From NCBI GenBank assembly GCA_039720395.1, contig CM077826.1, positions 25,996,430-26,060,429 on the forward strand: 64,000 nt of DNA. The letters are read 5' to 3'. The position numbers and the translations under genes are program-made. Positions 34,907-47,800 of this stretch are shown here, piece after piece (the stretch's first letter is position 1; every line of letters begins with the position of its first letter). The notes under the pieces are model-generated. The model ran no database searches, was not told where the DNA came from, and saw only the letters and a program-made list of their open reading frames with translations. Source of the DNA: Liquidambar formosana (Eukaryota; Streptophyta; Magnoliopsida; Saxifragales; Altingiaceae).

Positions 34907-35630
34907 GAAGTATAAGAGAGGACGAGAAGTCCTACAAGAAAAAGAAAATAGCAAAAAGAGAATCAAAACTATAAAACATTACAAGCCACACAGCCCTCGA
35001 ATCAAATTTGATTACAAACCAAGGAGCACCTCTAAACTCTTTGTTCACCAAAGCCCAAAAAGAAGGCAAAAACACCACCTTACCCCACAAAGACCACACC
35101 TCCTCAACTTTGTCTTCAAAGTTTCTTGCATTTCTTTCTAACCAAAGGACCCAAAAGACCGCAAGAACACACACCACAACAACACAACTCTCTTACCCAA
35201 CTTTCTAACTCTCCCAAAACCTCCAAAATCAATAACAAGCAGGGGAAACCCAACACAAGCCAGCCAATCAAAAAAGATTCTGCCATAAAAGACTTGCAAC
35301 ATCACAATGCAAAAAATAAATGATCAACATACTTTGATTCCTTCCTACACTTAACACACCACTATATAGAGGAGCAACAAGTGGTTCTCTTCCTTTGAAA
35401 CAAGTCATTGGTATTAATCCTCTTAGGAGCAACAATCTTAAAAAACGAAGGAAACCCAGTACTAAAGGCATTGACGAATTCCAAACCATCTTAAAAGGAA
35501 GGAAAGACAGAACGTTAGAGTCAACATAATACCATCCATATAAGATTGGCACAAAATATCGTACTAGTAACTGCCAAATTTTCAGAAAACCCCGGAATTT
35601 CTGCTGCTTTTCCATTATAAGTTAGTATTC
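34860..35630 (-). mobile_element. LINE remnant (3' end of ORF2)
   Basis: The - strand frames 35615-35268 and 35177-34932 show the zinc-finger/C-terminal part of plant LINE-1 ORF2: 'LLRGLIPMTCF', a broken 'YVDHLFFALRC'-like segment, then 'FWVLWLERNARNFEDK'. The 3' end reads 'TTGCTTATCAAAAAA', as in other LINEs. It lies about 150 bp beyond the stop codon of the PNPOx-like gene, in the same orientation. Confidence 0.65.
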
Positions 35631-35781
35631 ATTTACGTTATTTGTTGCTTTCAACCAGAGATAATAAAGTTTGGATTATTTCCTCACAAAAATGCCCATA
35701 CAAATTCAACCCATGCATCATCTCACCTTGGTTGCTATCTCTCAACAAAAGAAAACGGATGGATTATGAGTAGCACAACTT

Positions 35782-35898
35782 TTATTTCTGCAAATTGTAA
35801 ACTCGCCCTTTTTTTATTAGTTTCCATAGTGCATTCTTGGCTTCATCTAGTGTTTCAACCACATGCCCTCCTTCGAAAGATAACCTCTGTATGTTGAA
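35782..35898 (-). CDS. PNPOx-like gene exon 9 (stop)
   Basis: 117 nt: FNIQRLSFEGGHVVETLDEA then KNALWKLIKKGRVYNLQK and TAA at 35784-35782. Acceptor TTTGCAG. The 3' UTR probably covers about 35640-35781, which contains AATAA-like hexamers. Confidence 0.9.
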   Translation of the reverse strand, partial: FNIQRLSFEGGHVVETLDEAKNALWKLIKKGRVYNLQK

Positions 35899-38800
35899 CT
35901 GCAAAAATGACAAATGATTGAAACAATGTCATAAAAATGCGAGAGAAGGCAAATCTAGAATGGTTGTTGCACAAGATTGAGACCTGTGCGCCTTGACGGA
36001 CTCGAATATCAGTTCCCTTGCTGTCTATTGATATCAGAGCTGCATCATCTACCTCAGTTTCAGCAGATAAAAGCTCTTTTAGGGGCTTTGAGAAGATTGC
36101 GTTGAGTTCCTATACATAAAACAAAAACAAATCCCACTAAGCCTTGAAGGATATATATTGTAATGTAAACATGTATTCATTTGTACAGAAGCATTTTCTT
36201 AAAGACCTCTATTAGCATTCAGATGCTACAGGACGAAAAAAAAGTCAACCACAAGAACAAACACCACCTCGCATAAAGGACCAAGATCTATAAAAATCTA
36301 AAATATGATATCTGGTGAGGAGTGGGAACCATGCACACTAAAAAGCCACAAAGTTAGTAATGCAAGTCTCCGCATTGCCCATCATGTCCAACTCAAAGCC
36401 ATCAAAGATTTCTGTTTGTTTCCCTCCAAATCGATAACTCGTATATCTTTTTTTTTTATCTCTCACACACGCACACACACATATATATACATATATATAT
36501 ATGTGTGTGTGTGTGTGTGTTCTTGAATTAAAACTGAGAATTCAAAAAATTTTACCTTTAGATTTTGTTCACCTCCATCAACAGCAATCTTATCAGGTTG
36601 GAGGGCCTCATATTCGTTGACATCAACCCAAGCAACGGTGCCAAAGGCCCCAATGAAATATATGTCACTGGTGACAATAAATAAACAAAAATAAGTTCCC
36701 TGCACGGAAAATCAATGCATGTTTAAAAAATGAGCATATGTTGTGATTTTGGAGATCTTTACATTAACTTGAGATCCACACCCTGCAGTCATGAATTGTT
36801 GAAGTATACATGTTAAAATCTGGCCGCATGCAGTTAAGATACAATCAAGCCAACATTATACATATAAGAACTGCTCCCAAGTTGATAAATGCGAAAATTA
36901 CAGAGACCGCTCCTGAGGTTTGAGAAAATTACACCGACCCCCCCCCCCCCCCCCCCCCGGGCGACATTCCAACAACTACACAGCACTCCCCTGAGGTTTA
37001 CTGATAATTACACTTACTAACCTTCCATTAGTCCTGCCATCTCAGAGCATATGAAATGTCAAATTCACCCCTACTCTACACAATGCTGTCTTAGTTATTG
37101 AACAACTCATAAAAAATAAGACAACACCGTTCATGAAAAATCAATTTAAGCCCATAGCCTTCCTCTACAACTCCACACCATTCTTCCTCCCCTTATTACA
37201 TATCCAATATATATATGTATATATATATATGATTGAAAGCACGTGGAGATGAGTCAGGAAATGCACCTGACAAACCCATCACAGTCACTGCCTCCCCACC
37301 ACCACCACCACCACCACCACTTCCACCATCTCCTCCACCTTCATTATAGGATCTGTGCATCCCTCTAAATATGCTTATTTTGTTTTGATCATGACTCTAT
37401 AATTGTATCAAGTATAAGTGAAGGGATGGGTAAAGTAACAAGGAACTGTACTCGGATGTACCATAAAAGGATAGTTACTAATATCAGGTTTGATTTAGGG
37501 GGAATTACAGATTAGTCTGGCTACAGGAAAATAATTACAGTTAGTAGTCATTTATTAGGAAGTTAGTAGTCATTTGTATTGAACTGTAATTATTTTCCCA
37601 TACATTGCCCCTTTGATTTATGGGTTAATCCATTGGTCGAGCCGTTAAAGCTCTGTTGCTAGAGGAAAACAAATGAAGGAAACAAAGGAATATAACAAAG
37701 GAATATGTGTTAGTTAAACTTGGGCACATTATTATGTGTCTATTTGGTAAAGATGGATCCCACCATGTAATTATGCCCCAAAAATTACTGGAAGTGTAAT
37801 TTGACTAGAATTGGTGGGGTTATGGATGAAGTTTATGGTTTTGATGGGGCAGGACATGCCGTGTAGAGGACTTAGTCCAGGGGATCCATTTTCTCCCTCT
37901 TTGTTTACTTTAGTTATGTATGTGTTGAGCAACGATTGCTAGGGCTGAGGAGGTGGACATAGTAGGTTTTGAGATAGGCAGAGACAGAGTTAAGAGTTTC
38001 TCATTTCCAATTTGAGGATGATACAATTTCATTCTTGAGAGGCAATGAGGAGAATTTCATGAATTTGTTGATGTTAGCAAAGTTTTTTGAGATGGTTTCT
38101 AGACTGAAATTTAAAGCAACAAAGAGTGCTATGGGGGGGTATTAATGCCGAGTTCAAGCAAGATTCAAAGATTTGTGACTTTGTTAGTGTGTTTTGTTAG
38201 TGAGTGGCCCATGTCATACCTTAGAATGCCTTTAGGTGGTAATTTTATGGCTTGTAATTTTTGGAACCCAATTATTGAGAAAGTAAAGAGGCTAGATGGA
38301 CGGAAGAAGGCATATCTCTTCAGGGGAGGGAGGTTTATGTCAGTCAATTTGATTCTTGCTAGTATACCGCCATACTATCTTTCTCTTTTTAAGATCCCGA
38401 AGAAAGTAGCTAATAGGATTGAGAAGTTGCACAGAGATTTTCCACAGGGAGGGAGCAGTGGGGAGAAGAAGGATCATTAGGTGAATTAGGATGTGTTGTC
38501 TTGCCCAAAGAACAAAGATAGTTTAGGTTTAGGAAATCTGGTTCCTAAGAATTTGGCCTCAATTGGCAAATAGTTGTGAAGATTCCAAATTGAACAAAGT
38601 TTTCCATGACAATTTATGATCAAAAGAAAATACAATATTCAAGATAATGGGTGGGATTCTTGAATTGTGACGAGAAAGATCATCACCACCAGTGGAAATT
38701 CATCTCTCAAGGACTTACTCGTTTCCTGAGTCATGTCAAATTTGTTGTTTGGAGTGAAGCTTCGAATTCACTTTTGGGAAGATGTGTAGTTGGAGAATAG

Positions 38801-41800
38801 ACCTTTGTTTAAGTTATATCCTAGTTTGTAATTTTGTATAGACTCCTTCAGTCGAAAGGTGTGCCTTTATTGTTGAGTTGGTCTCTTAACTCTGTTCTTA
38901 TTCCAACTCTATCAACTAGAATTTTGACTTCTTTTGTAATCTTAACAATATAGAGTCCGAAAAGTTCACCTCCCTTTTTGTTGTTTGTTCAGAGTGTTTT
39001 TTAAAATCCGTCTAGCCCTGATACAATGAGCTGGACTTCTCATTCTTCTAGAATGTTCTCTTGTAAATCTTTCTTTGATGGCATTTTCGTGGATCCTTCT
39101 ATCCCTTCTTTCCTACCAAATAGGCTGATTTGGAAAGCAAAAGTACCTCTTAAGGTCAAGGCTTTGATATGGTCAGCTGCTCATCAAAGAGTAAACACCA
39201 ATGATATAGTTCAAAGAAAAGATCAATCTTTTGTCTTTCCGCTCAATGATGCGTGCTTTGCAAGAAGAGTATTCAGTCGGTGGATCATCTCTTTCTTCAT
39301 TGCAAGTTGTCTTGTGGTCTCTTTGCCAACACTTCTTCGACAAAGCGAGTTTACATTGGGTGAGACCAATACATATTTTGATTATCTTGGAGGTCGATTT
39401 CCAAGGTATCGGATAGACCAAGAAGTACAAAGCTCTATGGAATTGTACAATTCTGGCAGTTTTGTGGGTCATTCGGCTAGACAGGATTGTGGATTAGAGT
39501 GTTGTCTAGCCTCTTTATGGGCTTTAACGGGTAAATCATTTGATAGTGTTCCTCTCTTTTTTATTCTTACAAACTGGATAGAGGTTTTTCCATCGAAGAG
39601 TGCTAATAGAAGGCATGGGAGATCATTTTTACCCTCCTTGAAGCTATGGTCTTGTTTTGGGTTTTGGGTGGATGTATAGGGAGTTTTTCTTTTGGGAGTT
39701 ATTCTTGAATCTTGATTATGTATAGGTTGAACAGGTGTTGAGGTGGGGTTTTTTGGGGCTGTCTGATTAGGCTTCTTGCAGGCCTAAGGCTATTTTTTTT
39801 TCCTTCTTTTTTTATTTGCTACTCATTGTACTTCTTTTCCCTTTATCAGTACAATTCATTTTCTATCAAAAGCTAATAATTAGTATGGAGCGTGTGATGG
39901 CATTGAAGTAGAGATGAGATTGCTGCTTTGTGGTGTCTGGATGAGCATAGTTGTGAAAAGCATGCCTAGGTGCAAGGCACAAGCAGGCGCAGGGCCTGAG
40001 CTTCACCTTGGCCTAAGGAGGCGCTTTCTATAATAAATAAATAAACAAAACCTTTTTTATAAGATAATAAGATATTATTTGTAACCATTAGATTGATCAA
40101 ACATTAGGGGGGAAAAAAAAGTGCGGCAGAAATAAAACAAAAATCAAGTCTATGTTTTGCACAGCAAAAGAAGAACTTTTTCTTCTTCTTCTTCGATTTT
40201 CATTTTTACAGCATGGTATTTTTATTCTTCTTCTTGTATACTGAATTTGTATCATCTTTATCTCCTTTTCCCAGAAAATTAATTGATGCAAAAAACAAAA
40301 ATTTGTATCATCTCATTCTTCTTGTAATTACTGAATATGTAATTTTGTATTATCTTAATCACTAGGTAGTATATTGATTTTCGTATTGAAATCTTTTAGA
40401 CAATAAATAAAAATTTTAGTGAACTAGAATTTGTACCAAATAATTAATATTAGTGAACTAGAAAACAAAAATTAAGTAAACTAGAAATCCTACTAATTAA
40501 TTAGTGTTGTGTAGTTGTTAATAATTTTATTTTTTGGTTATTTTTATTTAATCAAATATTTTTAATTTATTTTCTTTAAAACTGAGGCTCAGTTCTCTCA
40601 GGCCTGCACTTTTTTTTTTGCGCCCTGCACCTTTAATAGCTGTAGGGATGAGTGGCAAACTCAACATTAAATGGTTGAAATCTAACCTATCACAGAACTA
40701 ATGGTACCAAAGGCACTGGTGGAATGATTAATGATTTGATAAATATATTTCCACAATGAAGCATATGTTCAGATAAAGTAACAAATCATTTGATCGTTTA
40801 GCCCACAGTGCATGTGACATTGAGATGCTCTTCTGGGTTTAGGAGAATCTGATATTTTCCAAAAGCTCCTTATTTAGCTTTGTTTCTTGATAGATATCAA
40901 TCTTCTGGGGCCTCTTTGGTTCCGGTTTTGAAATTGGATTTTTATATTTAAAACATAAATACAATTAAAAAATGATGAAGAAGTTGGAAATTACAGTGCA
41001 TTTCCAAAAAGTGTTATTGGAAACCCTCTGATGTAGAACTTAAAAAGAAATAGGAGAAGAAGAACAAGGAAAGAAGAGAAGGAGAGGTAGGAAAATTCTG
41101 ATTTACTTCTTATTAATCAAAGTCTGCCTTCAAATTAAATTGTCATGCCTTTATACAGAGGCTACAACCTTATAACCCTGACATACAAAAATGGAAAGTA
41201 CTAGAAAATAGAAATAAATAAACTAAGAAATAAAAAATAAACTAAACTAAACTAGATAAAATATAACTTGGAAATGAAAATAAATAAACTAAACCTTACA
41301 GCCCTGCCTAAAATAGGTTTGGAACATGTGTGGCACATGTGCCCTCTCCCAGAGTCTGTCCTAATCCCCATCACCACCCTCTCAAAAACAACAAGTTTTG
41401 GAAACTTTAAAAAGTTTCTCTATGCACTTTCATACACAAATCTTACATAATAAGAACACAAAACTGAAAAACAGACATGTTTTCAGAAAGTTCTTCCATT
41501 TCCACTATCCAAAATTCCAAAGATTGGGAGGTGGTGTCTCATCCTAATTCCTAAGAGCAAAGGGGGTGGTTGGGTTGGGTAATGTGGTCCCCAGGTATTT
41601 GGATTATGGCCCTAACTAGCATGTGGTTGTGGAGAAATCCCATTGAGCAAAGTTTGGCATTCGACCATTAAGAGCAAATACGGCATTCCATATTTTTTAT
41701 ATGTATGTTTTTTTTTTTATCAACAATACAGCATTCAATATAATGAGTGGGATTCTCGCATGGTAGTAAGGGAGAGTTATAAATGTCTCTGGAAATTTAT

Positions 41801-44800
41801 TCAAGGGCTTCCTCACTTTTTGAGTCATGTCAAATACATTGTTCAAAGTGGGACTTGCATTCGTTTTCGGGAGGTCATGTGGTTTGGTAACTATCCTTTA
41901 TGTAACTCTTATCCTCGCTTGTTTCCTCTATCTTGGGCTAAAGGTGCTTGTATTGCTAACTTTGTCACAGTGGAGACCAATTCGGCCCATTGGGATTTTG
42001 AGAAGTTATCTTCATTTCTTTAGTCCATTTAGGGTGTTTTTATCTCTCGGTGTCTACTCCTGATGGAAGGCTGTGATCTTGTCACTCTTCTCAGATTTTC
42101 TCTAGTAAATCTTTCTTTGATACGTTGATTGAGAAATCTGTTGTCCCTTCTTTCGTCCCTGCTAAATTGATTTGCAAAACGAAAGTTTGTCTTAAGTTTA
42201 AGGTTTTGGCTTGGGCTATTGCCTTTCACAGAACGAATACTAGTGACTTGATTTAGAAGAAAATACCAACACTTTATCTATCCCCTCATTGCTTTGTGCT
42301 TTGCAAGAAGAATGGAAAGTCAATGGATCATCTCTTTTTAAGTTGTGATTTGTCTAGGGGATTGTGACATCATCTTCTTGATAAAGCAAGCCTATGTCAG
42401 GTGAGTTTTGCACACTTCTCGAGTATGTTGGAGGTAGGGTCTTGGTAAGACCAAGAGGGCTAAATTTCTGTGATGCCGTACTATGATGACTGTCCATTGT
42501 GTTAATTGGATAGAAAGGAATGCTAGAATATTGAGATTTGCTCCTCGGAGAGCTAAGTGTAGGAATTTATGAGGTCATTTTTACAATTTATTCTCCTTGA
42601 GGTTGTTGTAGTGGGTGGGAGTTTTTGTGGGGCTATATGGGGATGTGTACCTTTCGTGCTTTCGTGCTTTTGGGGGCTTTGGTTGTATACAGGCTGATTG
42701 GTTTTTAAGGTTTTCTTGGTCTTGGGTTGATTTTTTGTAGGCTTAAGGCCTTGGTGCTTGTTGGACGCCTAGTCCATGTTGTTTCCTCTTCTTTTTTATT
42801 TAATACAATACTACTCGTTTTCTATCTCCCCCCCCCCCCCCCCCCCACAAAAAAATAAAATAAAATAAAAAAAATAAAAAACCTCTAAAGTTTCTTAAAG
42901 AAAAATGCATTCTTGAAATCCAAATCAAACGGACCCCTAGTATTTGATTATATTTATCTTTTGGTGCAGTTAGTTATTTTTCAAGGTGTCACCTTGTGTG
43001 TTTATTTGTGGTACCAAATGCCAACAAGCTCAGCTCACACACTTGCACTAACTTATTCAACTAGGTCTGCAAACAACTAGATCAGTAACAAGAGAAAAGA
43101 AAACCAGAACTTAATAGTCTGGTGGATTTAACCAGTTCCACAACTAACAAGTATGGACACAAAACAACAGAAACAGGATTTAGTGCATGACAGCTTGTCT
43201 ATTTTTAAACTAACTTAAATTGCATTTGTTTCAAATCACCACAAACTTAGAGCCAAACCTTATATTCTGCATTCTGAAGTAGTAGAAGTTTCCCCACTGT
43301 TGGGAAGGCCCTTGTTGATGCTTCGCCATGTACTGCTTATGAGCCCATTCCTATCAATATTATCAGACATTATAATACCAATGTTAATAATGATAATAAT
43401 AGTAATACTAATGACAAAAACAATAACAAGAGAAGACAAAGACAAATTTATGCAGTATCTATTGTGAAAATTCTTGTTTTCCCAACATAATCTACTAATG
43501 AGCAACTGCACAGGAGTGGACCAACTAAGCAACGGCTCCCATGAACCAAAGTTTCTAAACATTCGATTGGGAAAACAATAAAAAAAACAAAAACAAAACA
43601 AAACTAACCAACTAACTAAAAAGCTAATTTCATGTATTAACCACCAAACCTATCACTTTTCTAAAAGGATTAAGAAATAAAAATATGAGCCTTTAAGCAT
43701 TACTGAGACCATAGATATGGCCAGTTTATAAGGAAATCCCCTTGTTGGGACACACTGAATGATGGGCTCATGCTGTGTGTTCCACAGTCATGTATAGACA
43801 AAGCAAGGAAAAGCGTAAGTATAACCATTTGTAGAAACAACCAATTTTCATTTAAATAAATTGAATTAGGGAGCCACCTGCTGATGTTCTGGAAGTGGGA
43901 AGACATCGCCAAAAATTGTTACCCTCGCATTTGATAAGCCACTCCATCCGGGTATCTATGAAACCTAACTGTCAATAAAATCCATAAATGGAAAACTACT
44001 ACACACTAAAATACTATGAAGTGAGTAAAGATCATAGCACTAACCTGCACAACTAGTGTGCATCTTGGGTCAGCTAATAAATTCCGAGTGTGAATAGCCA
44101 ATGGTGAAAATGAAAATAACGGATCTACAAAAACAAAAAAAGTTAACAAATATAACATTTAATCATGTCACCAAACATTTAATTGACTGGAATATATATA
44201 CATGTGTGTGTCATTAATATGGTCTGCCACCTCTTATTCATATCAAATTATAAATCAGTTGGCAAGTTGGACTCCCCATCAATATATCCAATATCTAGGA
44301 AATTTGATACATCCAGTGTCAAGGAATACCAATAGATAATTCAACATCAATATCTATTTATTGATATGCCATAAATATTTTCAATATTATTAACATATTG
44401 ATGATATACCTATCAACGTAACGAGATATTTTTGGATACAACTCTACAATTTTTTTCACCTAATTCCTTATATAAGAATACAATTGCATGATTGCTTTAA
44501 GGGGGACAAAAATTATTTCAAAGAAGCGAACTCTTTTTATAAAAATTTTACAAGCAAGTATAAACACAGCCCCTAGAGTCCTTTTTTTTTTTTTTTTTTT
44601 TTAAATTATTTGAAAGAGCTCTAGGGACTGAAGAGACAATATATACTCATTTACAGTGTCACAAGAAGAGGATGCTTGTTAATCCCAATTAGTTTCTCTA
44701 CGCATGAAAAGCAACAAGATCTCATGGATTTTACCAATTATAGATTTGGTCTTCCAAGGGCTATCACAAACCTTGTTGATGTAGCCAATTAAAAAGAAAC

Positions 44801-47800
44801 TCTTATGTTTTCTGCCTTATCACTTTGTACTTGAATTCAAATAATACTACCACTTTATACTCACTATTTTAATGCTTGTTACCATCTAAACATGATATCC
44901 TAGCTATTATGCATTTTTTTAAATAAACAATACGAGTTTTTTCTGTATAGTTATCATGAATACAACAGTTGTTGATGTCGTAAATATATTAACCATGTTA
45001 TCCAATGTTGATAGATCTCTGTCAATAATGTCACTTGCGATAGGCCGATTTCAACGATATCTTGAATATGTAGAGGAAACCTTTTTGAAAGTTTCAAGCA
45101 TATTTTTGAGATGCAGACAATGTCCATATCTATATCAATGAAATATCAACTAACTGTTGACACATCTTTTATTACCCTTTTTCACATCATTGCTCTACTT
45201 TATTTTTAGAATAAAATACCCAAATTATTCAACTGAATAGACAATAGAATGTATCATCTGAGAGAACAATTATTTTGTGAATAGAACAACCAAAAAATGA
45301 TTGATTAGAGTAAAGAATTGATAATCAGATAAAATAAGACACCCAAGAAAAACTCAAAATGAATATTGATTATAGAATTCACAAGATACTAAGATAATAA
45401 TTGTGATTAAAATTAAATTATAATTTTCAGTGGAATGGAACACTAAAAATGTATATAAATTTTAAATTATAAACAAGTAAATGCAAAATAGTTTAAACAA
45501 AATAGTTCAAATCCCAAAGTTCAATTGGAAATAGAAATAGTAGTTTCAAGCTCCAAGGAACCTACATGACTTCAAGTTCCAAAATAGATGTAATAAACTA
45601 TAAACAAGTACAGTGCTCCACTCCAACAGTCCAATCAGAAATGCCATTCAAGGTCCTCTTAATGTTTTTTTTTTCTTTTTTGGATAAGGGTTCAAGGTCC
45701 TCTTAATGTTGGGGAAGATAAGAAAATTTGTGATTTTGTCAATAATAATAAGGATTGGTGCTTTAGGGACCTCTCCTTTGATCTCCCTCACACTGTCTTG
45801 GATCCCATTGGACCACCCCCCATCCAATGTTTTGTAAATTGTAGGACTGCCTTAATTGGGTTGGGCCCAAAAATGGTGACTTTTGCTCCAAATCTGCCTA
45901 CAGCATTATTGATGGCCCTTTCTCTAATGATACTCTGAATGACTTCTGGGGGAAAAGATAGAAAGTCAATTGTACTCCCAAAATAAAAAATTTCTTATGG
46001 CTTTGTTGTCAAAGAAAGATTGCTTGTAATGATGCTCTCTATAGAAGAAACATCACTTTTTCCAACCTTTGCCCCATCTGTTTAAATGCTGCTGAAATTG
46101 TGGAGCATGTTTTGAGAGAGTGTGAGTATGCCAAGGATTTTTGGAACTCTGTTGACCCGGATTTTAATCCGAATACTAGTTTACCTTTGGAAGGATGGAT
46201 TCTCCATAATGTGGGTAGGAAAAGTAGGGATATGACTAGGCTTTTACCTCCGTGGCTCTGTCAATTATCTTTCCTTTTGGCTGTTGGGCCCCTGTGGCAC
46301 AAAAGGAATAAATTTTTGTTTGAGCAACATATGTTATTGCCTAAGGATAATTTTGAAGCTATGTTGGTCAAGGTCACCGAATACTTCCATATTTCTGGGA
46401 AATTCAAGTCCCCATGTATAATCAAGCAGGTTATGGTGAGATGGGAACCTCCTATCAGTCCTTTTTCTTAGCTCAATACAGATGGCTCTTCTTTGGGGAA
46501 TCCGGAGAAAGCTAGTGCAGGGGGGATAATTAAAGATCACATGGGTTAGTGGATCAAAGGTGACATTCGCAAGCTGGGGGTTATGTCTAGCATTGAAGCT
46601 GAGATGTAGGGCCTCCATGATGGCTTGGATACTGCCTTGAAATGTAGCATAAGCAATCTTGTTGTGGAGGTGGATGCTAGTGTGGTGGTCTCCCCTTCTA
46701 CAAAGCTAGATTTCTAATGCACAATCCATTGAGATGTGTTATTTGTGACTGCAGCTGGTTAATGGGCCAGTTTCAGGCAATACACATCCAGCATAGTTTC
46801 CGGGAATTCAATAAGTGCACCAACATCTTTAGCTCGTAGGGGAGCCTTTTTTTTATACTAGTTGTAATGTGTTTGATGATCCCCCTAACTGGATTTGTGG
46901 AAAGCTTGATGCTGATTGTACGGGCGTTTCTTACCCCAGGGATATACCTAAGTCTATTATTTAATGTTAATCTAGTTTCCTTTTTACCAACAAAAAAAAC
47001 AAAAAAAGTACAATGCTCCTCGGTTCACATCCAAGCCCCTAAGGACTGAGGAGCATTGTACTTTGGGTTTTGAACTATTTCACATCCAACACTATGGGCA
47101 TGCGGTAGCTTATTAGGCGATTGAAACTATTTCCTAAAGACACATTGCAAATTATCATGTTTACTACAAATTCCACACATTTTCAATTATTTTTAAACAT
47201 TGACATCAATATCAAACTATTAATGTTGATATCTCTATCAATTGTCACCTTTTTTTTTTTGAACCTCTAGATAACTGTCTATATCAACATTTCTTTCTTG
47301 TTCATGATAGTCAAAAATGAATACATGGGGGGCACTAACAAACAACTAAAAAGGATCATGAGATAATTTAGCCCCATATGATAATTACAATCTGTTCATA
47401 GACTTCTCTCTGATTTTATCACATTCTCCTAACCATACAAAAGAAATCGTACAGATTTTATGAAGGACAAAAGGCATTGTTAAGAACAGCCCCTCTATTT
47501 CTAACATGTCAATGGCTAAGCACCATAAGTTGAGATATAAACACCACATAGATTTGTAAAAGCATAAAGGACAATATATGAGTCAACTAAATACTATGGA
47601 GTTCAATGACTTACGCCCCATCGAATCCGGTGCGAAATCTACCAGTGAACCGAATGGGTATCCTTCTCGCCGATGGTGCATCCGAGACATTACAGTACAC
47701 AGATGAGCAAATCTGGCCTTGATTTACAAAGCAAATAAAATTTAAATTTTTTTTTTTTTTTTTTGTGTTAAAGAACGAAATAAGCATGAAGCCACTAACT

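Noticed and set aside
39026..39679. 217-aa ORF as a host gene
   Set aside because: Its first ~70 residues are the LINE zinc-finger region and the rest is out of frame with LINE homology; it is part of a retroelement remnant.
46100..46471. 123-aa ORF as a host gene
   Set aside because: It contains the LINE ORF2 C-terminal motif (VEHVLRECEYAKDFW) and is followed by RNase H remnants.
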